Source: JBBTTE01 sp038064375 (lineage in GTDB: Bacteria > Patescibacteriota > Saccharimonadia > Saccharimonadales > UBA4665). From it: a stretch of 64,000 nt of DNA. The translations under genes and the position numbers were made by a program. The DNA lies in NCBI GenBank assembly GCA_038064375.1, contig JBBTTF010000004.1:1-64000 (forward strand), written 5' to 3'. Below are positions 1-7,814 of this stretch, one piece after another (the stretch's first letter is position 1; every line of letters begins with the position of its first letter). Under the pieces are notes generated by a model, which was not told the origin of the DNA, ran no database searches, and was given only the letters and a program-made list of their open reading frames with translations.

Positions 1-45
1 TGGCAACATGTGTGCCGAAGCGTACTAATAGGGCCATTGACTTTT
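1..45 (+). rRNA. rrl: 23S ribosomal RNA, 3' end (partial)
   Basis: The window opens inside the last bases of a 23S gene. The conserved 3'-terminal block GCGTACTAATAGG is at about 20-33, and a 5S gene follows in the usual order. The exact 3' end is not determinable by eye; it lies near 40-50, where the spacer hairpin begins. The rest of the gene is outside the window. Confidence 0.85.
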
Positions 46-356
46 TACGACCTTTAATCCGAGTCGCTTGCGACTCTAGGATTAAAGGCCAAAAGTTAGT
101 CGTAATTGACTAGTTATTGGTGCATATCAGCACCTCAATGACGTTTGTCACTTTAAGAGAATTGCTTTCTCTAAACTCTTTGATTGATCGCGGTAATTTC
201 GTTACCAAAATCAATCACCAGCCAAGAACAGGCCACAAAATGGCCATAGTATGGCCATAAACAGGCCAATAATTGGCTGGTCACTCAACTTGCTAAAGAA
301 TAAGCGCCGTAACTAGACCAGTTATGGACATCAATAGGTCTTCTTCGGAGGACCAA
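46..356 (+). other. 23S-5S internal transcribed spacer with processing hairpins
   Basis: This 311-base spacer holds no gene or tRNA. A long stem forms at 45-105: TTACGAC (45-51) pairs with GTCGTAA (99-105), and CTTTAATCC pairs with GGATTAAAG around an inner GAGTCGCTTGCGACTC hairpin (61-76). Such a stem just behind 23S is the expected RNase III-type processing site (inference). A smaller hairpin with GGTGC/GCACC arms is at 119-134. The segment 217-283 is a copy of a palindromic repeat listed separately. Confidence 0.6.
217..283 (+). repeat. dispersed palindromic intergenic repeat, copy A
   Basis: The segment is bounded by ACCAGCCAA (217-225) and TTGGCTGGT (273-281), an inverted repeat. Inside it are two copies of the self-complementary ATGGCCAT (240-247, 251-258). 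The 3' half (252-283) matches the reverse complement of the repeat at 4641-4680 at 28 of 31 compared positions and also resembles 11250-11289. It lies in rRNA spacer, so it is transcribed. Confidence 0.6.
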
Positions 357-470
357 TTTGGTGCCCATAGCCCGAGGGCAACACCTGTTCCCATGCCGAA
401 CACAGCAGTTAAGCCTCGAAGCGGTTACAATACTTGGGGTTCACCCCTGGGAAAATAGCACGGTGCCAAA
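357..470 (+). rRNA. rrf: 5S ribosomal RNA
   Basis: The gene is about 114 nt. Its ends pair as a nine-base helix I, TTTGGTGCC (357-365) with GGTGCCAAA (462-470), with two G-U wobbles. The conserved 5S loop sequence CCATGCCGAACACAGCAGTTAAG is at about 391-414 and is diagnostic. It follows the 23S gene and is followed directly by a rho-independent terminator. Confidence 0.93.
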
Positions 471-479
471 TTATACAAT

Positions 480-504
480 AAGACCTCCTTACGGGAGGTC
501 TTTT
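480..504 (+). terminator. rRNA operon terminator 1
   Basis: AAGACCTCC (480-488) and GGAGGTCTT (494-502) form a perfect nine-base stem with a five-base loop, followed by a T run. It starts ten bases after the 5S gene and ends the ribosomal transcript. Confidence 0.9.
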
Positions 505-551
505 GTTTACGCTTATTAATTATATTTCAGCGGACTTCTTGTAATAGAGAC

Positions 552-577
552 AGCCTCCGAAAGGGGGCTTTTTCTTT
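552..577 (+). terminator. rRNA operon terminator 2 (backup)
   Basis: AGCCTCC (552-558), a GAAA tetraloop and GGGGGCT (563-569) are followed by TTTTCTTT. The seven-base stem contains one G-U pair. It reads in the rRNA direction, and tandem terminators are common behind rRNA operons. It does not serve the convergent gene at 604-2061, because the T run is on the wrong side for that strand. Confidence 0.75.
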
Positions 578-603
578 ACCCAAAACCCAAAACAAACATC
601 AAA

Positions 604-2061
604 TCAGGCGTGCCGCTTACGATTCTTAGCACCAGACAGGCGACGCACAGAGCGCTGCTGCTTGGCTCGAAGTAACATTAAGACTTCCTGTCGTTCACCG
701 AGCCAGAAGCTAAATAGCATCAATATGACCACTGCATAACCGGGCCACAATACCCAGAGCCAAGAGTGCATTCCAGACAAAAAACCGAGCATTCCTGTGC
801 TGTGGGCTATGTTCGATACTGGGTTTTGATAGGCGGGATTGCGTAAAACGGCGATTAATTGAGTGGCGCTAATCGAGCCAACCGAGTCGGTACCCTGAAT
901 CTTAATAGTATACGAGCCGGCCGTGGCATTAATCCATTTGTACGTATGCGTAATCTCAGAGTTACTGGTGCTGGCCCGCAGTATCGTCTCAATCGTGCCG
1001 TCACCCCAGTCAATTGTTATGGCATATGGCGAGATACCACCGGCGATAGATAGGTTAACGCGCATTTGCTGACCGACCATATGGGTCGTGTATTGATACT
1101 GCGTACTGACGGTGAACTGACCACTCTGAGCGCCACCCGTCTGATTACTGGAAGGAATTTGGGCTATCGATCTAATGTAGAACTTAGGCGCCTTAAGTGT
1201 CTTGCCATCGGTGGTTACGGCGCTTACCTCTACACTGTGACGCCCAACCGGTAATATCGAAGGCAGCACACAACGCCAAAAACCAACTGAGTTAGCCTTG
1301 GTTTTACAAATAACTGGATCAGAGCGAACGGTGACGGTTATGTCAGCATAAGGCGGCGCAACACCGCTAAAAACGGGCCTCTGGGTTGTTAGTTGTTCGC
1401 CGTCGGCATTAAAAGGAACGTTGTTATCGACTTGCATGACCTGTATTGCGACTGGTGCTACAACCGATGAGTTGTTGGCCGAAGAGTTGCTTGAGCCACT
1501 ACTTTGGCTACCCCCACCAGATGACGACCCGCCAGGTTGCCCGCCACCAGTCGTCGGCACATCATAATAAACGGTGATACCAGATGAGGTTGGGCCAGCA
1601 TCGTCGGTTATATTGTAGTCCTGAACGGTTAGTAGATTTGAGCCTCCCGCTAACAGGGTGGATATCTGGAAGGCATTGCTGCTACACCAACTAACACCTA
1701 CGTAAACGTTATTTTGGTATAGCTTGACATAGGAGTTGTCGGGGCAAGATCCAGTAATAGATTGGGCTTGTGTGGAGAAGTGGCTACCATCAAGCGGTGT
1801 CACTATCACCGCAGCTGACGTCAATGGATCGGCTGGAACTTTGGCAGTAACTGTATAGCTTTCGCCAAAAACGGCCACCGTGGAAGCGACCAATAAGACA
1901 CCGACACATAGCTGAACCATTATGCTGGCTGGATGCAGCGTCAGTCTCACGTGCGGCGCACGTCTCTTGCGAAGGAATGACTTAATAGCCTTCTTTTGGG
2001 CCTTCGACCGCTTGTGTGCGGTTTTTTTGGCGGCTAGAATGCCTGTTTTTTTGGCTTTCAT
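604..2061 (-). CDS. cell-surface protein with PKD/Ig-like domains and two membrane anchors
   Basis: The predicted product is 485 residues. A very basic Lys/Arg-rich N-terminus is followed by a hydrophobic segment (about 48-66, LCVGVLLVASTVAVF), consistent with a signal anchor. The exported part carries Ig-like regions, a Gly/Ser/Asn-rich linker, and a PKD-type domain with the typical IDWGDGT motif at roughly 350. A second membrane segment near the C-terminus (LWVLWPGYAVVILMLFSFWL) is followed by a basic tail. The start at 2061 is chosen because a TTGCTT-N17-TATAAT promoter (2096-2124) overlaps the longer upstream reading; there is no clear Shine-Dalgarno. PKD domains in general mediate protein or carbohydrate contact, so a surface or adhesion role is inferred. 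The exact function is unknown. Confidence 0.75.
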   Translation of the reverse strand: MKAKKTGILAAKKTAHKRSKAQKKAIKSFLRKRRAPHVRLTLHPASIMVQLCVGVLLVASTVAVFGESYTVTAKVPADPLTSAAVIVTPLDGSHFSTQAQSITGSCPDNSYVKLYQNNVYVGVSWCSSNAFQISTLLAGGSNLLTVQDYNITDDAGPTSSGITVYYDVPTTGGGQPGGSSSGGGSQSSGSSNSSANNSSVVAPVAIQVMQVDNNVPFNADGEQLTTQRPVFSGVAPPYADITVTVRSDPVICKTKANSVGFWRCVLPSILPVGRHSVEVSAVTTDGKTLKAPKFYIRSIAQIPSSNQTGGAQSGQFTVSTQYQYTTHMVGQQMRVNLSIAGGISPYAITIDWGDGTIETILRASTSNSEITHTYKWINATAGSYTIKIQGTDSVGSISATQLIAVLRNPAYQNPVSNIAHSTGMLGFLSGMHSWLWVLWPGYAVVILMLFSFWLGERQEVLMLLRAKQQRSVRRLSGAKNRKRHA

Positions 2062-2095
2062 TTGGTGTGTTTTTATTTTGTAACGAGCACTAGTA

Positions 2096-2124
2096 ATTAT
2101 ACAAACATCCATCAGATAAAGCAA
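2096..2124 (-). promoter_or_regulatory. sigma-70-type promoter of the PKD surface protein gene
   Basis: On the minus strand TTGCTT (2124-2119), a 17-base spacer and TATAAT (2101-2096) match the housekeeping consensus. Predicted transcription starts near 2089, about 27 bases before the ATG at 2061. It is divergent from the promoter at 2151-2178. Confidence 0.7.
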
Positions 2125-2150
2125 AGCCAGCTAACATCTTAAGAAAAAGC

Positions 2151-2178
2151 TTGAGTATTTTGGCGCAGTCGATATAAT
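2151..2178 (+). promoter_or_regulatory. sigma-70-type promoter of the acidic membrane protein gene
   Basis: TTGAGT (2151-2156) and TATAAT (2173-2178) are separated by 16 bases, about 35 bases upstream of the ATG at 2214. Confidence 0.7.
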
Positions 2179-2213
2179 TAACCGTAAGCAAGAATTAAGG
2201 GAGGGGTACTTCT

Positions 2214-2915
2214 ATGGCCAAGGTAGAGATTAACAGTCCGTCTGAGAACGAGGATTTTGACGTTAAAGCTGATGAAGCGTCTGCAGCAGAAGATACTTCA
2301 ACAGATACATCAACAACAGATTTGGACAGTATAAGTCCAGAAGAGCCAGCTACTGCCGAGGTAGCAGAGGAAGACACCGCACCAGCAGAGGCCGAAGCCG
2401 AGCCTGAAGCTCCTGCGGAGCCAGAGGCTACAGAAGAGCCAACACCGGTCGAAGAGCCCGTGGTGGCAGCACCTGTTCCGGTAGACAAGCCAAAAGGCAA
2501 GGGCGCATCAGTAGGCCGAATCATCTTCGAAGCAGTGTTAGTGATCGCAGTAATCGGTCTTGGTCTATACGCGTGGAGTCTGTCTTCGGACAAAAGCAAT
2601 CTAGAGAGTCAGTTGGCTCAGGCGCAGTCCAACCCGCAAGCCATTATCCAGAAGCAAGCAGATGACCTAATCATTCGCGTCAGCAAGCTTCTTGAGCTAC
2701 CTAAGGGAGAAGAACCAACAGTAGCAAGCGTTGACGACGCTGCGGCCGCAAAAGCTCAGTCACCATTCTTTACTAATGCCCAGAACGGCGACAAAGTCTT
2801 AATCTACGTCAAGGCAGGCGAGGCAATCTTGTATCGTCCTAGCACCAACAAGATCATACTTGTTGCACCACTTACATTTGATAGCGCAGCAGCCACCACA
2901 AAAGCCAAGCAATAA
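2214..2915 (+). CDS. acidic single-pass membrane protein, CPR-type conserved C-terminal block
   Basis: The product is 233 residues. The first hundred are low-complexity and rich in Glu, Ala and Pro, so probably disordered. One membrane segment follows at about 102-124 (IIFEAVLVIAVIGLGLYAW). The C-terminal part has a short helical stretch and then the block LLELPKGEEPTVASV ... FFTNAQNGDKVLIY ... AILYRPSTNKII. I recall that block from many hypothetical CPR proteins, but it has no assigned function. A strong purine-rich ribosome site (GGGAGGGG, 2199-2206) supports this start. The acidic N-terminus is probably cytoplasmic and the conserved block outside (inference). It is transcribed alone, divergently from the PKD protein. 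Confidence 0.8.
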   Translation: MAKVEINSPSENEDFDVKADEASAAEDTSTDTSTTDLDSISPEEPATAEVAEEDTAPAEAEAEPEAPAEPEATEEPTPVEEPVVAAPVPVDKPKGKGASVGRIIFEAVLVIAVIGLGLYAWSLSSDKSNLESQLAQAQSNPQAIIQKQADDLIIRVSKLLELPKGEEPTVASVDDAAAAKAQSPFFTNAQNGDKVLIYVKAGEAILYRPSTNKIILVAPLTFDSAAATTKAKQ

Positions 2916-2929
2916 CAAAGCACAATCTT

Positions 2930-2958
2930 GTTGACACGTAAACAATAGCGTGATACTA
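2930..2958 (+). promoter_or_regulatory. near-consensus promoter of the KGG protein gene
   Basis: TTGACA (2930-2935), exactly 17 bases, then TACTAT (2953-2958): among the best promoter matches in the window. Transcription should start near 2965, giving a leader of about 94 nt that contains a terminator-like hairpin. Confidence 0.8.
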
Positions 2959-2983
2959 TAGGCAAGATTTCGTAAGAAACATG

Positions 2984-3019
2984 AGGGTTTTCATTCCGCT
3001 TAGGAATGGAGGCCCTTTT
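2984..3019 (+). terminator. leader terminator or attenuator before the KGG gene
   Basis: GGGTTTTCATTCC (2984-2996), loop GCTTA, and GGAATGGAGGCCC (3002-3014) form a 13-base stem with three G-U pairs, followed by five T. It lies between the TTGACA/TACTAT promoter and the KGG gene, so it would end most transcripts after about 55 nt unless read through. A small TTTC-GTAA-GAAA hairpin precedes it. Attenuation or a short stable RNA are both possible (inference). Confidence 0.65.
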
Positions 3020-3058
3020 TGTTTCCCGAGAACGCCAACTAAGTAAGGGAGAATTACA

Positions 3059-3256
3059 ATGGCTGGAACTAAAGCTGGTGGCCAAGCGGCTGCTGCAACC
3101 AACAAAACTAAGTACGGTTCTGACTTCTACGCGAAGATCGGTGCCAAGGGCGGTAAGCTAGGTAAGACCGGTGGCTTCTTTGCCAACCGTGAGCTAGCTC
3201 GTGCAGCTGGCGCAAAGGGCGGCCGTATTAGCCGTCGCACCAAGAAAGCTGTCTAA
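3059..3256 (+). CDS. small basic KGG-repeat protein
   Basis: The product is 65 residues, glycine- and lysine-rich, with motifs GAKGGKLGKTGGF (about 28-40) and GAKGGRISRR (about 51-60). These resemble the KGG motif of small stress-associated bacterial proteins and fungal conidiation proteins, whose biochemistry is poorly known. It starts six bases behind a good ribosome site (AAGGGAG). Its promoter is near consensus and its leader contains a strong hairpin with a T run, so it is probably either highly expressed or controlled by attenuation. High positive charge suggests nucleic-acid contact, which is inference. It is monocistronic and closed by a terminator. Confidence 0.8.
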   Translation: MAGTKAGGQAAAATNKTKYGSDFYAKIGAKGGKLGKTGGFFANRELARAAGAKGGRISRRTKKAV

Positions 3257-3268
3257 GCTTTCTGCAAC

Positions 3269-3775
3269 TTAGGTTGCAATCAAGGCCTCTACCTCGGTAG
3301 GGGTCTTTTTTTGTGGAACATTCTTAGTGCTGCGATAAGCGCGGCAAAACCGACTGCCCGTGACTTTCCACGTAGTGTGGCAATTAAAACAACGATAGTG
3401 GACAAAATCTCCCTGTTGGAGGCACTTGGTAGAGCAAGTGGGACAGATGCTACGTTTGTGCAACCAGTCTCGATAAGTGTCTAAGCAGTCCTGAATGTGG
3501 TCGTCATCAATCTCAACATCGTGAGACAGGGCCACCTCACGGGCTCGTTCCCATGCCGCCACCTCTAGTCGTAACAACTCAAAGTCAGCCTTGTAGTTCT
3601 TGTGATCCAATAGGGCGTGGCCGGTTTCATGTAGGAGTGACCAGATAGCTTGCTTGCCACGAGCATCAGACTTATAGAATATCTCCTTGGTCTCCGGAGA
3701 CCAGTAGAACTGCTTGGCAGACACGAAAGCCAGTTGAGGGAAGTCTGCCTGTAGTTTGGCGATCAGATCACGCAT
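3269..3775 (-). CDS. HExxH putative metalloprotease with C-terminal zinc ribbon
   Basis: The product is 168 residues. HETGHALLDH at 49-58 gives a HExxH zinc-binding and catalytic motif in a helix, as in ImmA/IrrE-like and other zincins. A C-terminal CPTC ... CFNC pattern (about 109-130) is a probable zinc ribbon. Between them lies an amphipathic helical region. No signal peptide is visible, so it is expected in the cytoplasm. The start overlaps the end of the upstream ROK gene by eight bases, so the two are translationally coupled. The IrrE family often cleaves repressors, but no partner repressor is seen here, so the substrate is unknown. Assignment beyond metalloprotease-like is uncertain. 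Confidence 0.75.
   Translation of the reverse strand: MRDLIAKLQADFPQLAFVSAKQFYWSPETKEIFYKSDARGKQAIWSLLHETGHALLDHKNYKADFELLRLEVAAWERAREVALSHDVEIDDDHIQDCLDTYRDWLHKRSICPTCSTKCLQQGDFVHYRCFNCHTTWKVTGSRFCRAYRSTKNVPQKKTPTEVEALIAT
3282..3313 (+). terminator. terminator behind the KGG gene
   Basis: AAGGCCTCTACC (282-293 of the 3 kb block) pairs with GGTAGGGGTCTT (3296-3307) around a CTCG-type loop and is followed by a run of seven T. It overlaps the last codons of the convergent minus-strand gene. Confidence 0.85.
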
Positions 3776-4589
3776 CTTCTAAGACCTGCTTGGCCAGATC
3801 ATAACAACCGTAAATCACGGCGTCATCAGAGCGTTGGGCTGCCAAAACGGCTTTGGGCTGTTTGACTACTGGGTGCAAGTGTTTGCCCAAGAACTCGATA
3901 ACAGTCTCGCTATAATTGTCGGCTTGCTTACCAACGCTACCACCTAGAATAATTACCTCGGGCTGCAGAACCGAGCAGACAGCACCTAGGCCATAGGCTA
4001 TGTTTTCGCCAACTTGGCGCCACTCCTCTGGATCTGTTATCTCAAAGGCTTTCTTATGGAGGTTGTTGACTACGCTTCTGCCACCAGCAAACTCTTCCCA
4101 GTGCATTAGCTGCCCATCGTGCAATAAGGGCATTTTGCCGAATTCAGTATCCTGCAGAGCGGTGACTATGCGACCGTTTTGGATTAACGCGCCGCCAATG
4201 CCCGTGCTGACCGTTGCAAACAAAACATTACTGTAGGTGTCTTTGACCAATTGCGCCTCCGACAGACCAGCTAAGCGTGCATCGTTCTCAATAATGACGT
4301 GTACACCGCCTAATATTGCCGATATGTCATCACGAATATTCTCATTTCGCCATGGCAGGTTACCGAGAGCAAATACGATGCCCGCTTCTCGATCCAGTAG
4401 ACCGGGTACGGCTACGCAGCAGCGATAAGAACCCTCAAGGTCTAATTGCTTTAAGTTCTCTGTGAGATCGCTTAAAAACTGTTGGTAATCGTGACTAGAA
4501 GGGAACTGGTGTTTTTTAATAATTTCGCCACCATCGCTCAGCGTCGCCACCAGCGTCTTGGTACCCCCAATATCAATCCCCAAATACAT
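3768..4589 (-). CDS. ROK-family sugar kinase (glucokinase-like)
   Basis: The product is 273 residues. The N-terminus YLGIDIGGTKT (2-12) is the phosphate-1 ATP-binding motif of the ASKHA fold. VIIENDARLAGLSEA (about 98-112) supplies the catalytic Asp region, and TGIGGALIQNGRIV (about 130-143) the second phosphate motif. The usual Cys-rich zinc motif of many ROK kinases is not evident, and the protein is shorter than the common 300 residues. It probably phosphorylates glucose or an N-acyl-hexosamine; the substrate is not determinable. The start is leaderless-type: an extended -10 (TGATAAACT, -10 at 4596-4601) ends six bases before the ATG. It forms an operon with the HExxH gene. Confidence 0.82.
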   Translation of the reverse strand: MYLGIDIGGTKTLVATLSDGGEIIKKHQFPSSHDYQQFLSDLTENLKQLDLEGSYRCCVAVPGLLDREAGIVFALGNLPWRNENIRDDISAILGGVHVIIENDARLAGLSEAQLVKDTYSNVLFATVSTGIGGALIQNGRIVTALQDTEFGKMPLLHDGQLMHWEEFAGGRSVVNNLHKKAFEITDPEEWRQVGENIAYGLGAVCSVLQPEVIILGGSVGKQADNYSETVIEFLGKHLHPVVKQPKAVLAAQRSDDAVIYGCYDLAKQVLEDA

Positions 4590-4640
4590 GCCTCAAGTTT
4601 ATCACAACCAGCCGCCGCTGCGGTCGGTGACCATGATCTT

Positions 4641-4680
4641 TATGACCAGCCAAGAATTGGCCTGTTTATGGCTGGTCATA
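4641..4680 (-). repeat. dispersed palindromic intergenic repeat, copy B
   Basis: TATGACCAGCCA (4641-4652) and TGGCTGGTCATA (4669-4680) are perfect 12-base inverted arms around a 16-base loop. Read on the minus strand, it aligns with the repeat at 11250-11289 at about 33 of 40 positions and with 252-283. It lies between two divergent genes. Confidence 0.7.
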
Positions 4681-4717
4681 AAAAACATAAACAAAAAAAC
4701 CAACCCCAACCCACCCC

Positions 4718-4746
4718 TTTACACGGACAGCTGTATCAGATACAAT
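4718..4746 (+). promoter_or_regulatory. rpsA promoter
   Basis: TTTACA (4718-4723) and TACAAT (4741-4746) are spaced by exactly 17 bases. The resulting leader is about 107 nt, long for this genome, leaving room for autoregulation by S1 (inference). Confidence 0.75.
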
Positions 4747-4859
4747 AATACTAATCTTAAGTCATCAAACTAACTGGTACTAAGTGAAAAACGGAAGTTC
4801 GAAGCGCGGAACCGCTGTTTGAGACTGAGAAATACATTTGAAGGAGGCATGGTAGAAAC

Positions 4860-5957
4860 ATGTCAAAAGCGTACACAATGGATGAGCTGCTAGCTAGCAG
4901 CGATATCAGCGGGCTAACCCTAGGCGAAGTCGTCGAAGGAACAGTTACCGCAATCAAGAAGAACGAGGTCTGGATAGACCTTGGAGCAAGGGGCGTCGGT
5001 GTAGTAATGCGCCGCGAGATCGGCTACGGCCAACAATTAGAAGAAGGTCAAACAGTCACCGTCAGTGTGATTGACCCTGAGATGGATGAAGGCCACGCTC
5101 TGCTAAGCATGAAGCGTGCCGTCAAAGATCGAGGTTGGGACGAGCTACAACGCGTTCACGAGGCTAACGAGATCGTTGAGATCGTGCCTTATGACGCCAA
5201 CCGTGGTGGATTATTGGTTGAGCTAGAAGGTATCAGGGGCTTCTTGCCAGTATCACAGCTTGCACCAAGTCATTATCCACGCGTTAGTGGTGCTGATAAG
5301 GACGAGATCTTGCAAAAGCTCCACGCTCTTACTAACAAGCCACTACGTGTTCGCGTACTAGACGTTAGTCGCAAGGACAACAAGCTGATCTTCTCTGAGA
5401 AGGAAGCTGTCAAAGACGACATGCAAGCCCGCTTTAGCGAGCTGAAGGTCGGTGACGAGGTAGAAGGTATGGTTACTGGTGTAATCGACTTTGGTGCCTT
5501 TGTTAACGTCGATGGAATCGAAGGTTTGGTTCACATTTCTGAGATTTCTTGGGAGCGTGTCGACAACCCTCGCAACTACGTTAAGGTTGGCGAAACCGTC
5601 AAAGCCAAGATTATTGGCATCGACAAGGATCGTCTAAGCCTGAGCATCAAGCAAATGAGTGAAGACCCATGGCTAGAGCAGGTTAAGGCCTTCAAGGTTG
5701 GTGACGTTGTCGAAGGTAAAGTTACTAGGATCACGCCTTTCGGTGCATTCGTACAGATTAGCCCTAGCGTCGAGGCCTTAGTTCACGTCTCAGAGATGAG
5801 CGATGACGAAGCGGTTGACCCTGAGCAACTATTCCAGCTAAACGAAAAGAAGCAGTTCAAAGTGCTCGACATCGACACCGAAAACCGCAAGATCGCCCTA
5901 AGTCTCAAAGAGGCAAAGGCCAAAAAAGCTACAAAAGCTAAGTCCACAGACAAATAG
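4860..5957 (+). CDS. rpsA: 30S ribosomal protein S1
   Basis: S1 binds mRNA and helps its recruitment to the 30S subunit. The 365-residue product has four S1 (OB-fold) repeats at roughly 20-85, 105-170, 192-260 and 276-345. The last two show the typical GxVxxxxxFGAFV ... LVHISE pattern (VIDFGAFVNV, ITPFGAFVQI). Four repeats instead of the six of E. coli is common in Gram-positive-like and reduced lineages. A Lys/Ala-rich tail follows. Translation starts 12 bases behind AAGGAGG (4841-4847), a rather long spacing; the ATG at 4849 opens only a 14-codon frame. infB follows after about 50 bases, so both may share a transcript. Confidence 0.95.
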   Translation: MSKAYTMDELLASSDISGLTLGEVVEGTVTAIKKNEVWIDLGARGVGVVMRREIGYGQQLEEGQTVTVSVIDPEMDEGHALLSMKRAVKDRGWDELQRVHEANEIVEIVPYDANRGGLLVELEGIRGFLPVSQLAPSHYPRVSGADKDEILQKLHALTNKPLRVRVLDVSRKDNKLIFSEKEAVKDDMQARFSELKVGDEVEGMVTGVIDFGAFVNVDGIEGLVHISEISWERVDNPRNYVKVGETVKAKIIGIDKDRLSLSIKQMSEDPWLEQVKAFKVGDVVEGKVTRITPFGAFVQISPSVEALVHVSEMSDDEAVDPEQLFQLNEKKQFKVLDIDTENRKIALSLKEAKAKKATKAKSTDK

Positions 5958-6006
5958 CATGAGTATTTAAGATAAGCGGCCGATCGGCCAGAAAGGAATC
6001 GACATC

Positions 6007-7797
6007 ATGGCAGAAGACAAGACCACAGAGACCACAACAACCACAATCGAAATCGAAGACATGATTACCGTCGGAACCTTGGCCGAGCGCTTATCTATCC
6101 CTGTATCTCGCCTAATTGGCGAGCTAATGAAGAACGGCGTTATGGCGACCGTTAACGAGCGTATCGACTTTGATACGGCTCAGATCATCGTCGAGGAGCT
6201 GGGCTTAGAGCTCAAGCTAGCCAAGATGGCAGCGCCGGAGACTGTCATGACCAAGCGCGAGAAGCCCGTCAACAGCGCTAACGCCGTCGACCGCGCCCCA
6301 GTTGTCGCAGTTATGGGTCACGTTGACCACGGCAAAACTAGCCTATTAGACGCTATTCGTGGCGCCGACGTCGTTAAGGGCGAAGCCGGTGGTATTACCC
6401 AGCATATTTCTGCCTACCAAATCGTCCACAAGGATCGCCCGATAACATTCCTAGACACACCGGGTCACGAAGCCTTTGCGGCTATTCGTGAGCACGGAGC
6501 TCACCTAACAGATATAGTTATCATTGTTGTGGCCGCTGATGACGGTGTTAAGCCGCAAACGATTGAGGCTATCAGATTTGCCAAAAAGGCTGGTGTTAAG
6601 ATCATCGTGGCCATCAACAAGATGGACAAAGAGGGTGCTGACGTTAACCGCATCAAGCAACAATTGTCCGAGCAAGATCTGTTGATCGAGGAATGGGGCG
6701 GTGACATCGTAGTCCAGCCTGTTTCTGCCAAGACCAAAGAAGGCATACCAGCTCTACTAGACATGATCATCTTGGTTACCGACGTAGAAGAACTCAAGGC
6801 CGACACAGATGTCCCAGCCCGCGGCCTTATTATCGAAGCCCACGTAGAACAGGGGAGAGGCCCAGTAGCCCATGCCCTTATCGAGGCCGGCACACTCAAG
6901 CCAACCGACTTTATAGTCGCTGGTGGCAGCTACGCCAAGATTCGTAACCTAGAGACTACCGAGGGCAAATCGCTTAAGTCAGCTACTCCTTCTATGCCTG
7001 TCACTATCACAGGCTTTAAGACGCTCCCTGAGTTTGGCGATGAGTTTATAGTCGTAAAGAACGAAAAAGAGGCTCGTGCCAAGTCCGCCCAAACTGCCCA
7101 AGACAATCAAGCCTCCGGTGGCCACCTTGATATCGGCAGCAGCGAACTCATAAGACTAATCAATCGCGACAACGCCATGGAAGAGCTGAATATTATCATC
7201 AAAGCCGACGTTCAAGGCTCGCTGACATCTGTTATTGACAGCCTAAAGGCCATGGACACCGAGGAAGTCTCGGTTCGTGTCGTTGGTGCTGGTATTGGTC
7301 CGATTGGTGAGAACGATCTTCACCTTGCTCATACTAGCCGTGCCATCGTCTACGGTTTTAACGTGGACTTGCCAACGAGCAGCAAGCAACAGGCTAGCCG
7401 CGACAAGATCAGCGTTCGCCTATATAAGGTTATTTATGAGCTAATCGACGATGTTAAAGTCGAGCTTTCCAAGCTGCTTAAGCCAGAAATAGTCGAGACT
7501 GAACTCGGCCGTCTCGTAGTCAAGGGCGTCTTCAACACCACCAAAACAGAGGTGATTTGTGGCGGTGAGTGTACCAAGGGCAAGCTAACAGCCCCCGCCT
7601 TAGCCCGAGTAACTCGTGGTGACGAAGAGCTAGCCGAAGTCGAAGTCACTGGGCTTAAGCGTGGTCCAGCCGAGGCCAAAGAGATTATCGAGGGCGAAAT
7701 GTGCGGCATGAGCCTCAAGACTACCAAGAAGCTAGACCTCCAAGAAGGCGACCGCATCGAGCTCTTTACTCGTAAGGCTATACAACGCCAACTCTAA
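6007..7797 (+). CDS. infB: translation initiation factor IF-2
   Basis: IF-2 is the GTPase that places formyl-Met-tRNA on the ribosome. The 596-residue product is short, with only one IF2-N module (about 18-70) before the G domain. The G motifs are GHVDHGKT (104-111), DTPGHEAF and NKMD. The two beta-barrel domains and domain 3 follow, ending in the fMet-tRNA-binding C2 region. Long N-terminal extensions of larger homologues are missing. A 12-base perfect palindrome (GGCCGATCGGCC, 5978-5989) lies just before the ribosome site (AAAGGA). The usual nusA and rbfA neighbours are absent; rpsA is upstream instead. Confidence 0.97.
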   Translation: MAEDKTTETTTTTIEIEDMITVGTLAERLSIPVSRLIGELMKNGVMATVNERIDFDTAQIIVEELGLELKLAKMAAPETVMTKREKPVNSANAVDRAPVVAVMGHVDHGKTSLLDAIRGADVVKGEAGGITQHISAYQIVHKDRPITFLDTPGHEAFAAIREHGAHLTDIVIIVVAADDGVKPQTIEAIRFAKKAGVKIIVAINKMDKEGADVNRIKQQLSEQDLLIEEWGGDIVVQPVSAKTKEGIPALLDMIILVTDVEELKADTDVPARGLIIEAHVEQGRGPVAHALIEAGTLKPTDFIVAGGSYAKIRNLETTEGKSLKSATPSMPVTITGFKTLPEFGDEFIVVKNEKEARAKSAQTAQDNQASGGHLDIGSSELIRLINRDNAMEELNIIIKADVQGSLTSVIDSLKAMDTEEVSVRVVGAGIGPIGENDLHLAHTSRAIVYGFNVDLPTSSKQQASRDKISVRLYKVIYELIDDVKVELSKLLKPEIVETELGRLVVKGVFNTTKTEVICGGECTKGKLTAPALARVTRGDEELAEVEVTGLKRGPAEAKEIIEGEMCGMSLKTTKKLDLQEGDRIELFTRKAIQRQL

Positions 7798-7814
7798 CCA
7801 GAACCGACACAACC

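Noticed and set aside
2195..2599. 134-residue minus-strand frame rich in Ser, Ala, Thr and Val
   Set aside because: Mirror of the low-complexity acidic N-terminus of the gene at 2214; no own ribosome site.
4849..4893. ATG opening a 14-codon frame before rpsA
   Set aside because: Too short and lacks any support; only relevant as a neighbour of the rpsA start.
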